From positions 175,331 through 239,330 of the forward strand of contig NZ_LKBT01000003.1 of the NCBI RefSeq assembly GCF_002699985.1: a DNA stretch of 64,000 bases, given 5' to 3'. This DNA is from Pseudomonas sp. ICMP 561. GTDB taxonomy: Bacteria; Pseudomonadota; Gammaproteobacteria; Pseudomonadales; Pseudomonadaceae. The notes under the pieces are model-generated. The model did not search any database and was not told the origin of the DNA. It was given only the letters and a program-made list of their open reading frames with translations. A program made the translations under genes and the position numbers. Below are positions 39,341-49,600 of the stretch, in pieces; position 1 is the stretch's first letter, and every line of letters starts with the position of its first letter.

Positions 39341-39877
39341 ATGTCGTTCTCATCCACCGAGGCTGCGCACCGCGCCGCCTCGGACGCTGAGCTGATCGCC
39401 TGGGTTGACGAGCTGGATCAGCCGCTCGGGGGCATGGTCCGCTCGCATTTGCGTGAAGCCGGTCTGATCGGGCGTGGCACTTATATTCTGCTGTTCAATT
39501 CCGCAGGCGAGTTGTGCGTGCATCGCCGTACCCTGAGCAAGGCCATTTATCCCGGCTACTGGGATGTGGCGGCAGGCGGTATGGTGCAAGCAGACGAGAG
39601 CTACGCCGAGTCAGCTGCACGGGAGCTGGCCGAGGAATTGGGCGTCAGTGGCGTGCCTCTTACCGAACATGAGCATTTTTTCTTCGACCAACCGGGCAAC
39701 CGGCTCTGGTGCGCGGTGTTCTCGGCGGTCTGGGACGGGCCTTTGACGTTGCAGCCCGAAGAGGTGCTGGAGGCGCATTTCATTCCTGTGGATGAAGCCC
39801 TGCGCGAAGCCGAACAAAAGCCGTATTGCCCGGACTCGGTGGCGGCGTTGAAGCGGTATCTCGAGAGTGGTCTGTAG
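39341..39877 (+). CDS. NUDIX hydrolase (YfcD-like)
   Basis: This 178-aa hydrolase has a complete Nudix box: G-x5-E-x7-REL-x-EE-x-GV (GGMVQADE...RELAEELGV). The YfcD/isopentenyl-isomerase-like set-up before it shows LCVHRRTLSKAIYPGYWD. Substrate is unknown. It is cotranscribed with the DUF2333 gene three bases away. Confidence 0.92.
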   Translation: MSFSSTEAAHRAASDAELIAWVDELDQPLGGMVRSHLREAGLIGRGTYILLFNSAGELCVHRRTLSKAIYPGYWDVAAGGMVQADESYAESAARELAEELGVSGVPLTEHEHFFFDQPGNRLWCAVFSAVWDGPLTLQPEEVLEAHFIPVDEALREAEQKPYCPDSVAALKRYLESGL

Positions 39878-39932
39878 TTCCTGCGCAAGATTCTATGTCT
39901 GCCTGGATATTTCTTTGTGCTTGAACCAACGC

Positions 39933-39998
39933 TATCGCGAGCAAGCTCACTCCTACAGACGACCACAAACACCTGTAGGAGTGAGCTTGCTCGCGATA
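39933..39998. repeat. REP pair between the NUDIX gene and yciH
   Basis: Two facing 26-base arms (CTGTAGGAGTGAGCTTGCTC type) are separated by 14 bases. The rest of the 380-bp gap 39878-40257 has no gene and should carry the yciH promoter. Confidence 0.88.
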
Positions 39999-40257
39999 AC
40001 GTCGGCTCATGTCACATAGAATCTCAGACAAAACACAGTCATTTCCAAGGCGGCGAGTTGACGGCCACGTCGCAAATGTTGAGTGAATTGGCGCACATTG
40101 GCCCTTAGCAACGGGGCTTTTTGCCGTTACACTGCGCGACCTTTTCAAGCTGGCCGGGGTTTTCCGTCCAGCTGCGCTGCCCCTGCCTGAGTGGGGCTTC
40201 GCGGCCGACCCTTTATGGATGTCGACCAATCTTCAGTCCTCAACAAGAGGATTTGCG

Positions 40258-40629
40258 GTGGCTAAAAAAGCCTCATCCTTCGCCGCCCTGGGTGGCCTGG
40301 TATTTTCCACCGACGCGGGACGGCATTGTCCCGACTGTCGTCAGCCCGTTGATGCCTGCATCTGCAAACAGACGCTTATTCCCGAAGGGGATGGTATCGC
40401 CCGTGTGCGCCGCGAAAGCAAAGGCCGTGGCGGTAAAACAGTGACGACTATCACCGGCGTGCCATTGCCTGAAGACGGCCTCAAGGATCTGGCCAAAACC
40501 CTCAAGCAACGATGCGGCACCGGCGGAGCGCTCAAGGACGGGGTGATCGAGATTCAGGGCGATCACGTCGAACTGCTGCTGGCCGAGCTGATCAAGCAGG
40601 GCTTCAAGGCGAAGAAATCCGGCGGCTGA
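40258..40629 (+). CDS. yciH: SUI1/eIF1-like translation factor YciH
   Basis: This 123-aa protein has an N-terminal Cys-rich zinc-binding-like part (CPDCRQPVDACIC). The C-terminal SUI1 domain shows ITGVPLPEDGLKDLAKTLKQ and GDHVELLLAELIKQG. It resembles eukaryotic eIF1 and may affect start-codon fidelity. Start is GTG at 40258 after AGAGGA; this gives the same length as PA4840. The longer frame from 40219 lacks a good site. Confidence 0.9.
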   Translation: MAKKASSFAALGGLVFSTDAGRHCPDCRQPVDACICKQTLIPEGDGIARVRRESKGRGGKTVTTITGVPLPEDGLKDLAKTLKQRCGTGGALKDGVIEIQGDHVELLLAELIKQGFKAKKSGG

Positions 40630-40775
40630 TGGCACGGCGGACGCATGCAAACTCTGGCTTGCATCGCGGGTCTATTCTCCATCAGTGCCTGGCACCAAAC
40701 CGTCACTTGCACTCTTTACACTGCGCCCAGCCTGTCTATGGCTGGCGCTACCTGACTTTTTTATAGGGGACTTCG

Positions 40776-42689
<1,914 letters not shown>

Positions 42690-42703
42690 TGGTGTAAAGC
42701 GAT

Positions 42704-42926
42704 GGTCCTACGGGCATAACCGTAGGACCGGCTTTAGCCGGGAGGGCGATGTTCCTGACGAAGGCTATGCGGTGTATACATCGGCGCTCTCGCGGCTGAA
42801 GCCGCTCCTACGGGGCTGGATTTTGCGTTCATCCGTAGGACCGGCTTTAGCCGGGAGGGGGCCGTTACATTCGCACGGTTATCTTCGCCAGAAATAATGC
42901 CCTCCCGGCTAAAGCCGGTCCTACGA
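42704..42926. repeat. REP cluster between speA and the VgrG-like gene
   Basis: Three to four elements lie in the 362-bp gap 42690-43051. A GTAGGACCGGCTTTAGCCGG copy lies at 42722-42747, a CGGCTGAAGCCGCTCC variant at about 42790-42814, and a facing pair at 42834-42926. No gene is seen. Confidence 0.88.
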
Positions 42927-43051
42927 CGTCTCCGCCATCTGCTCCACTTTCCTATTCTTCTGTAGGCAACGTCCTATTCTTCTTTTCGCTCTCTACCCAG
43001 GGTGTCTTCTCGGCCAGAATCCACGGCCGCGTCCCTGTAGAGAACCCGTCC

Positions 43052-44461
43052 ATGTCTGGCCCCGCTGTCGCCCATCACTTCAATCTGGATATCGCCCCTC
43101 TGTTTCGGCGGTTGCAGGTGCTGTCGTTCACCGGTACGGAGGCTATCAGCGAGCCCTTTGTCTTTGAGCTGGAAGTGCTGATCGACGAACCGTATCTGGA
43201 TCAGCAGAGCCTGATGTATCGCGCCGCCTTCTTGAGTTTTCAAGACGACAAAACCGGTGTGCACGGGCAGATTCACAGTGTCATGCGCAGCCACTTCAAA
43301 CCGGGTCCCGCGTGTTACCGCCTGTCCATCGGGCCTCGCCTTGCGTGTCTGGGCCAGCGTTATACGCCGCGGGTGTTTCAGCAAATGAGTACCCCACAGA
43401 TCATCAGTCGTTTGCTGATGGAACATGGCATGCGCGAAGACAGCTATCGCTTTGATCTGCGGGCCGAGTACCGAAAACGCGACTTCTGCGCGCAGTACCG
43501 GGAATCCGATTTGCAACTGCTGCAGCGGTTATGCGCGGAAGAGGGCATTCACTACCATTTTCACCATTCCAGAAAAGGCCATGAGCTGGTCTTTGGCGAT
43601 GGCTTGCGGGTGTTTCGTCGTACCTCGACAGCCAACTATCAGCAGGTGCCAATGCAGGCTGGCGTTATCCGTTTTGCAGTGACGGAAGGTGGCGAGCAAT
43701 CGGATCGCACGCGCCAGAAGGGCGAAGGTGAAAGCACGCTGCCCTTTGTTTCGGCAGGACACTTGCTACCGCTCATGGGGCTGCCGCAGGAAGAACTGAA
43801 TCATCTGTGGCTGGTGACGGGCGTGGTGCACCGCGGCTTTGATCCCCGGCAACTGAGCAGCGTGACCACCGTCCAGAAGGGGATGTACATCAATCATTTT
43901 CAGGTCGCGCCGTGGGAGTCGGGTTTCAAACCGCCGCCTCTGCCGCGAGCCTGTGTTGCGGCGGTCCAGTGCGCTTATGTCATCGGCGCGGCAGATGAGC
44001 TTGTCAGCGCTGACTCCAAAGGACGGGTCAATGTGCAATTTGACTGGAGCTATCCAGGGCAGGGCGGTGAGGGCGGTGACTGTTGGTTGCCGGTGGCTGC
44101 GCATCTGAGCAAGACCTTGCGTGGCGGCATGCCGGTGGTGGTGAGTTTTATCGAGGGTGATATGGATCGGCCACTGATCAGCGCCTGCGTGTGGCAATCC
44201 ACGGATGCCATCGCCGATCCACCGCAAGCGTCATCGCCGCCTGAAAAGCTTGAGGTGAATCTGGGGCCCATGACCACTGTAGGTGACAGGTCATGGATCC
44301 AGATCGAAGGCGGCTCGCGGATCAGCTATCAGCAAGGCTGCGAATTGTCCTTCACCGTCGGCGACAGTACGCTGAGCATCGACGGCGCAGGGGTAAAGCT
44401 GAGCAGCCCGCAAATTCTGCTGACCGCCGGGGTCAGGCCTGATGCTGATCCGGAGCGCTGA
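43052..44461 (+). CDS. Short orphan VgrG/Rhs-type spike protein of the type VI secretion system
   Basis: This 469-aa protein has the VgrG gp27-like N-terminal region (LQVLSFTGTEAISEPFVFELEVL cut to LSFTGTEAISEPFVFEL; GIHYHFHH). A gp5-type OB-fold follows with DSKGRVNVQFDWSYPG, CWLPVAAHLSK and VVSFIEGDMDRPL, then a short beta-helix stem ending SIDGAGVKLSSPQI. VgrG proteins usually exceed 600 residues. Here the gp27 part is shortened and the C-terminal stem is brief, so it may be a minimal spike or a degenerate copy. No hcp, effector or immunity gene is next to it. Its 3' end overlaps the convergent MATE gene by 29 bases. Confidence 0.85.
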   Translation: MSGPAVAHHFNLDIAPLFRRLQVLSFTGTEAISEPFVFELEVLIDEPYLDQQSLMYRAAFLSFQDDKTGVHGQIHSVMRSHFKPGPACYRLSIGPRLACLGQRYTPRVFQQMSTPQIISRLLMEHGMREDSYRFDLRAEYRKRDFCAQYRESDLQLLQRLCAEEGIHYHFHHSRKGHELVFGDGLRVFRRTSTANYQQVPMQAGVIRFAVTEGGEQSDRTRQKGEGESTLPFVSAGHLLPLMGLPQEELNHLWLVTGVVHRGFDPRQLSSVTTVQKGMYINHFQVAPWESGFKPPPLPRACVAAVQCAYVIGAADELVSADSKGRVNVQFDWSYPGQGGEGGDCWLPVAAHLSKTLRGGMPVVVSFIEGDMDRPLISACVWQSTDAIADPPQASSPPEKLEVNLGPMTTVGDRSWIQIEGGSRISYQQGCELSFTVGDSTLSIDGAGVKLSSPQILLTAGVRPDADPER

Positions 44462-45791
44462 ACCAGGCCCCGCGCTTGCTCAATTGCCAAGTCACGAACC
44501 CCAGGGTCAGCGTCCGCAGCAGCATGAAGAGCAGCAGGGTCAGCCACAGGCCATGGTTGCCGAAGCTTTGCAGCCCATAGGCAAAAGGTGCAACCAGCAG
44601 CATATTGACCAGCATGGTGTTGCGCATTTCACGGGCGCGGGTCGCACCAATGAACAAGCCGTCGAGCAGGTAGCTCCAGACCGCCAGCAGTGGCAGCGCG
44701 GCCAGATAGGGCAAGTAGATAAACGCTGTCTCGCGTACTTCAACGATGTCGGTCTGCAGGCTTATGAACAGATGGCCTGCGACCATGAACAGCAACGCGA
44801 ACGCCACGCTGGCGATCAACGACCAACCTCCGGCGACCGTCAGCGAGCGGCGCAATGCGAGCTTGTTTTTGGCCCCGATGGCGTGCCCGCACAGCGCCTC
44901 AACTGCATGGGCCAGCCCGTCCAGCGCGTGTGCGGTCAGCAGCAGGCCGTTGAGCAGCAGCGCATTGGCGGCCACCGTGGCATCGCCAAGCCGTGCGCCC
45001 TGGACAGTAATCAGAAAAAACACCGATTGCAGCACCAGGCTGCGGATGAAGATATCGCGGTTCACGGACAGTAATGGCCGCCAGTTTTCCCAGCGCTTGA
45101 GGGCGGGCCACAGCACCTGGCCCGGCCAGGCGAGCAGGGTTTTCCGGGTCAGTGCCAGGCCGAGCAGCGCGCCGGTCCACTCGGCTACGACCGAAGCACG
45201 GGCCGAACCGACTACGCCCCAGTCCAGCCCAAGTACGAACCACAGGTTCAGGGCGATGTTGACCAGGTTGGTGGTCAACAGAATCATCAATGGTGCGCGA
45301 GCATTCTGTGTGCCTAGAAACCAGCCGACCAGTGCGTAACCAGCCAGGGCGGCGGGCAAGCCCAGAAGCCGGGTGTGGAAGAACGCTTCAGTCAGTTGTT
45401 GCAGGTCGGCGGATGGCTGCATCAGGCTCAGAGCCAGGTGGCTGAACGGCAGGCCAATCACGCCGAGCAATAGCGCCAGCCCCATCGCCAGCAACAGGCC
45501 TTGCAGCAGGATCTGACGTAACGCCGAACCGTCATTGCGCCCGGCAGCCTGGGAGGCAAAGCCGGTAGTGCCCATGCGCAGGAAGCCCATGCTCCAGGCG
45601 AGAAAGGTGTACAGCGTCGCACCCACGGCCACGGCACCCAGTTGATGGGCATGGGGCAGATGGCCAATTACCGCGCTGTCGACAAGCGCCACCAGCGGTA
45701 CGGAGATATTCGACAGAATCATCGGTGCGGCCAGCGCCCAGACGTTGCGATGGGTCGCGCGGTCGCGCCAGTCGTTGAGCAGGTTTGACAT
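44433..45791 (-). CDS. MATE family efflux transporter (DinF/NorM-like)
   Basis: This 452-aa membrane protein has about twelve hydrophobic segments. It exports drugs or metabolites using a cation gradient. Conserved pieces are LAAPMILSNISVPLVALVDS and the DinF-like VIGHLPHAHQLGAVAVG. The C-terminal codons overlap the end of the convergent VgrG-like gene. The upstream gap holds a tandem REP array. Confidence 0.92.
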   Translation of the reverse strand: MSNLLNDWRDRATHRNVWALAAPMILSNISVPLVALVDSAVIGHLPHAHQLGAVAVGATLYTFLAWSMGFLRMGTTGFASQAAGRNDGSALRQILLQGLLLAMGLALLLGVIGLPFSHLALSLMQPSADLQQLTEAFFHTRLLGLPAALAGYALVGWFLGTQNARAPLMILLTTNLVNIALNLWFVLGLDWGVVGSARASVVAEWTGALLGLALTRKTLLAWPGQVLWPALKRWENWRPLLSVNRDIFIRSLVLQSVFFLITVQGARLGDATVAANALLLNGLLLTAHALDGLAHAVEALCGHAIGAKNKLALRRSLTVAGGWSLIASVAFALLFMVAGHLFISLQTDIVEVRETAFIYLPYLAALPLLAVWSYLLDGLFIGATRAREMRNTMLVNMLLVAPFAYGLQSFGNHGLWLTLLLFMLLRTLTLGFVTWQLSKRGAWFSAPDQHQA

Positions 45792-45866
45792 GAAAGCTCC
45801 CGGACAAGGCGGGCATTGTAGAGTGAACCGAACCCCAAAAGGTGGTTGAGTGACACAGCACCAACC

Positions 45867-46435
45867 GGTAGGAGCGAACTTGTTCGCGAGGCGTCATGCC
45901 TGATTCACTGCGTAAACCCTTCGGCAACAAGTTGCCTCCTACCTGACACGGCGTCATGCCTGATTCACCGCGTAAGCCCTTTCGCCAACAAGTTGCCTCC
46001 TGCCTGACACGGCGTCATGCCTGATTCACCGCGTAAACCCTTCGCCAACAAGTTGCCTCCTACCTGACACAGCGTCATGCCTGATTCACCGCGTAAACCC
46101 TTCGCGAACAAGTTGCCTCCTACCTGACACGGCGTCATGCCTGATTCACTGCGTAAACCCTTCGGCAACAAGTTGCCTCCTGCCTGACACGGCGTCATGC
46201 CTGATTCACCGCGTAAACCCTTCGCCAACAAGTTGCCTCCTACCTGACACAGCGTCATGCCTGATTCACTGCGTAAACCCTTTCGCCAACAAGTTGCCTC
46301 CTACCTGACACGGCGTCATGCCTGATTCACCGCGTAAGCCCTCTCGCCAACAAGTTGCCTCCTACCTGACACGGCGTCATGCCTGATTCACCGCGTAAAC
46401 CCTCTCGCCAACAAGTTGCCTCCTGCCTGACACGG
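45867..46435. repeat. Tandem array of nine 60-61 bp REP units
   Basis: A leading GGTAGGAGCGAACTTGTTCG element (45867-45891) is followed by nine head-to-tail units. Each contains AACAAGTTGCCTCCT, then CTGACACGGCGTCATGCCTG. The cores begin at 45926, 45987, 46047, 46107, 46167, 46227, 46288, 46349 and 46410, so the period is 60 or 61. Variation is only at a few positions (CACCG/CACTG, CGCC/CGGC). The array fills most of the gap between the MATE and A2M genes. The rest, 46436-46623, should hold the A2M promoter. Confidence 0.95.
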
Positions 46436-46579
46436 CACCAACCCTCTCGCAGGCAAGTACCGTCCCACACTTAAGCCTGCGGCCCTACAATCTCTATGCT
46501 CTTTTCCTACGCAGCCCCTGAGAACAAAGTCTCAAACCGGCTGTCTATTCTCGCGCTCTGACCTCTGCGGTCATTTGCC

Positions 46580-46588
46580 TGCTATATA
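46580..46588 (+). promoter_or_regulatory. Possible extended -10 promoter of the A2M gene
   Basis: TGCTATATA matches an extended -10 (TGnTATAAT-like) 36 bases before the A2M ATG. No good -35 is seen at standard spacing, so this is tentative. Confidence 0.3.
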
Positions 46589-46623
46589 GTTACCCTCTCT
46601 CAACCTGCCCCGATGAGTGCCCC

Positions 46624-49600
46624 ATGTTTAACAAAGGACTGTTTCTGGCTTGCGCGCTTGTGCTGCTGAGCGCCTGTGATTCTTCTGCTCCGGACAAACC
46701 TGCCCCGGCTTCACAGCCTGTCGCGGTGGAGTCGAGTAAGCCCAAGCCAGCGGTGGACCTTCCCGCGTTGAGCAAACGTTACGAGGGCCGCGACCTGACC
46801 GTCGTGGACGTTTCGGAGATTCAGGTGGACGGAGCGAGCACCTTGTCGGTGAGCTTTTCCGTGCCACTGGACCCAGAGCAGAAGTTCGCTGAAAAACTGC
46901 ATCTGGTGGACAGCAAGAATGGCAAGGTCGACGGCGCATGGGAGCTGTCCGACAACCTCATGGAACTGCGTCTGCGGCATCTGGAACCCAAGCGCAAACT
47001 GGTTCTGACCATTGATGCCGGTCTCGTCGGCGTCAACAAGGCGAAACTCGCAGCGGAATTCATCAGCCGCCTGGAGACCGCCGACCTGCAACCGACCGTC
47101 GGTTTCGCCAGCCGTGGCAGCCTGTTGCCGACTCGCCTGGCTGAGGGTTTGCCGGTCATCGCGCTGAACGTCGACAAGGTCAATGTCGAGTTCTTCCGGG
47201 TCAAGCCCGATGCGTTGCCAGCCTTTCTCAGTAGCTGGCGCGGCGGGTCGAGCATCGAGTATTACGAATCCAAAGAGCTATTGGACAAGGCCGATCTGGT
47301 TTACGAAGGCCGCTTCGACCTTAACCCGGCGCGCAACACCCGGGAAACCCTGTTGTTGCCGATTGCCGGGATCAAAGCGCTGCAAGGCCCAGGGGTTTAT
47401 CTGGCGGTGATGCGCGCTTCTGGCACTTACACCTACGCCAACCCCGCCACCCTGTTCACCCTCAGCGACATCGGTTTGTCGGTGCATCGCTACGCCAACC
47501 GTCTGGATGCGTTCACCCAAGCGCTGGAGGGCGGCAAAGCCCTGAGCGGAGTAGAGCTGGAGCTTTACGACAGCAATGGCAAAGTTGTGGGTCAGGCGAA
47601 AACCGACTCCGCCGGCCATGCCGAATTACCGCTGCCGGCCAAGGCTGCCGTGCTGCTGGCGCATAAAGACGAGCAGACCAGCATGTTGCGTCTGGACAGC
47701 TCGGCGCTGGATCTGGCCGAGTTCGACATCACCGGGCCGCAAGCCCACCCGTTGCAGTTTTTCATCTTTGGCCCACGGGACCTGTATCGCCCGGGGGAAA
47801 CCGTGCTGCTTAACGGCTTGCTGCGCGATAACGACGGCAAAGACGTAAAACCTCAACCGATTACCGTCGAAGTGCGTCGACCGGATGAGCAAGTCAGTCG
47901 CAAGTTTGTCTGGGAAGCAGACAAGTCCGGCCTGTATCAATATCAGCTGCAACTGGCAGACGAGGCACCTACAGGGCGCTGGCAGCTGGTGTTCGACCTG
48001 GGTGACGGCAAGCCCCAGCTGTATGAGTTTCAGGTCGAAGATTTCCTGCCTGAACGACTGGCGCTGGAAATCAAAGGCAGTGAAACACCCATCGCAACGA
48101 CCGACAACGCGGTTTTCGATATCACTGGTCGTTACCTCTACGGCGCTCCGGCGTCTGGCAATAACCTGACCGGTTTGCTCTATGTGAGGCCGTTGCGTGA
48201 CGCGGTGCCGGGCTTGCCGGGTTATCAGTTTGGTTCGATTACCGAGCCGGAGCTCAAGCAGGATCTGGAGATCGAAGCCAGCACCCTGGACGCACAGGGC
48301 AAGCTGAGCCTGGATGTTGAAAGCACATGGTCGAACGCGAAATCGCCGGTGCAGTTGATCCTGCAAGCCAGCCTGCAAGAGTCCGGTGGACGCCCGATCA
48401 CTCGGCGTCTGGTGCAGCCGGTGTGGCCTGCGGAGCAGATGCCAGGCCTGCGCCCATTGTTCGGCAGCAATCCGGGCAGCGACGATGAATACGATGAAGC
48501 CAGCGGCATGCCCCAGACCGATGGCGATGGCCCGGTTGAGTTCGAAGTACTGGTCGCCGACTACGCAGGTAACAAGCTGGCCGCCGAGAACGTCAAAGTC
48601 CGGCTGGTTCGTGAGCGTCGCGACTACTACTGGAACTACTCGGACAGCGAAGGCTGGAGTTATCACTTCAACGAGAAATTCCTCAACCTCAACGAAGAAA
48701 CCATCAACATCAAGCAGGGCTCAACCGCAAAGGTCACGTTCCCGGTGGAATGGGGCCCGTACCGGGTTGAAGTCGAAGATCCTCAAACCGGCTTGATCAG
48801 CAGCCTGCGTTTCTGGGCGGGTTATCGCTGGCAGGATAACGCTGAAGGCGGTGCGGTGCGTCCCGATCAGGTCAAGCTGGCGCTGGATAAACCGGGTTAC
48901 AACGATGGCGATACGGCCAAAGTAACGGTCACGCCGCCTGCAGCAGGCAAAGGCTACTTGTTGGTTGAGTCCAGCGACGGGCCGTTGTGGTGGCAGGAGA
49001 TAGAGGTGCCTGCCGAGGGCAAGACTTTCGAAGTGCCGCTGGACAAGCAATGGGCGCGGCATGATTTGTACGTGAGTGCACTGGTGGTTCGTCCCGGTGA
49101 GCGCAAGGCCAACGTCACGCCTAAACGTGCCGTCGGCGTGCTGCATCTGCCGCTGGATCGCTCGCCACGCAAGCTGGCGCTGACCGTGACTGCTCCGGAA
49201 AAAATGCGTCCCAAACAGCCATTGAAACTCAAGGTTGCGGCGAAAAATGCCGATGGCAGCGTGCCGAAAGAAGTCCACGTGCTGGTGTCTGCGGTGGACG
49301 TGGGCATCCTCAATATCACCCGTTACGCCACGCCGGATCCATTCGCCAGTCTGTTTGGTCGCAAAGAGTACGGTGCGGATCAACTGGATGTTTACGGGCA
49401 ACTGATCGAAGCCGGTCGCAACCGCCTGGCAAGTCTGGCCTTCGGTGGTGACGCCCTGGCGAAGGGCGGCAAGCGTCCTGATACCTCGGTGACGATCGTG
49501 GCTCTGCAAAGCGCGCCAGTGACGCTCAACGAGCAGGGCGAAGGTGAAGTCAGCGTCGACATCCCGGACTTCAACGGTGAGTTGCGCATCATGGCGCAGG

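Noticed and set aside
45965..46258. 97-aa repetitive minus-strand reading frame
   Set aside because: It is a translation of the tandem REP units (repeated GGNLLAKGLRGESGM) with no ribosome-binding site; not a gene.
45867..46435. CRISPR array
   Set aside because: Units are repeated in full without variable spacers and have no adjacent cas genes; they are REP units.
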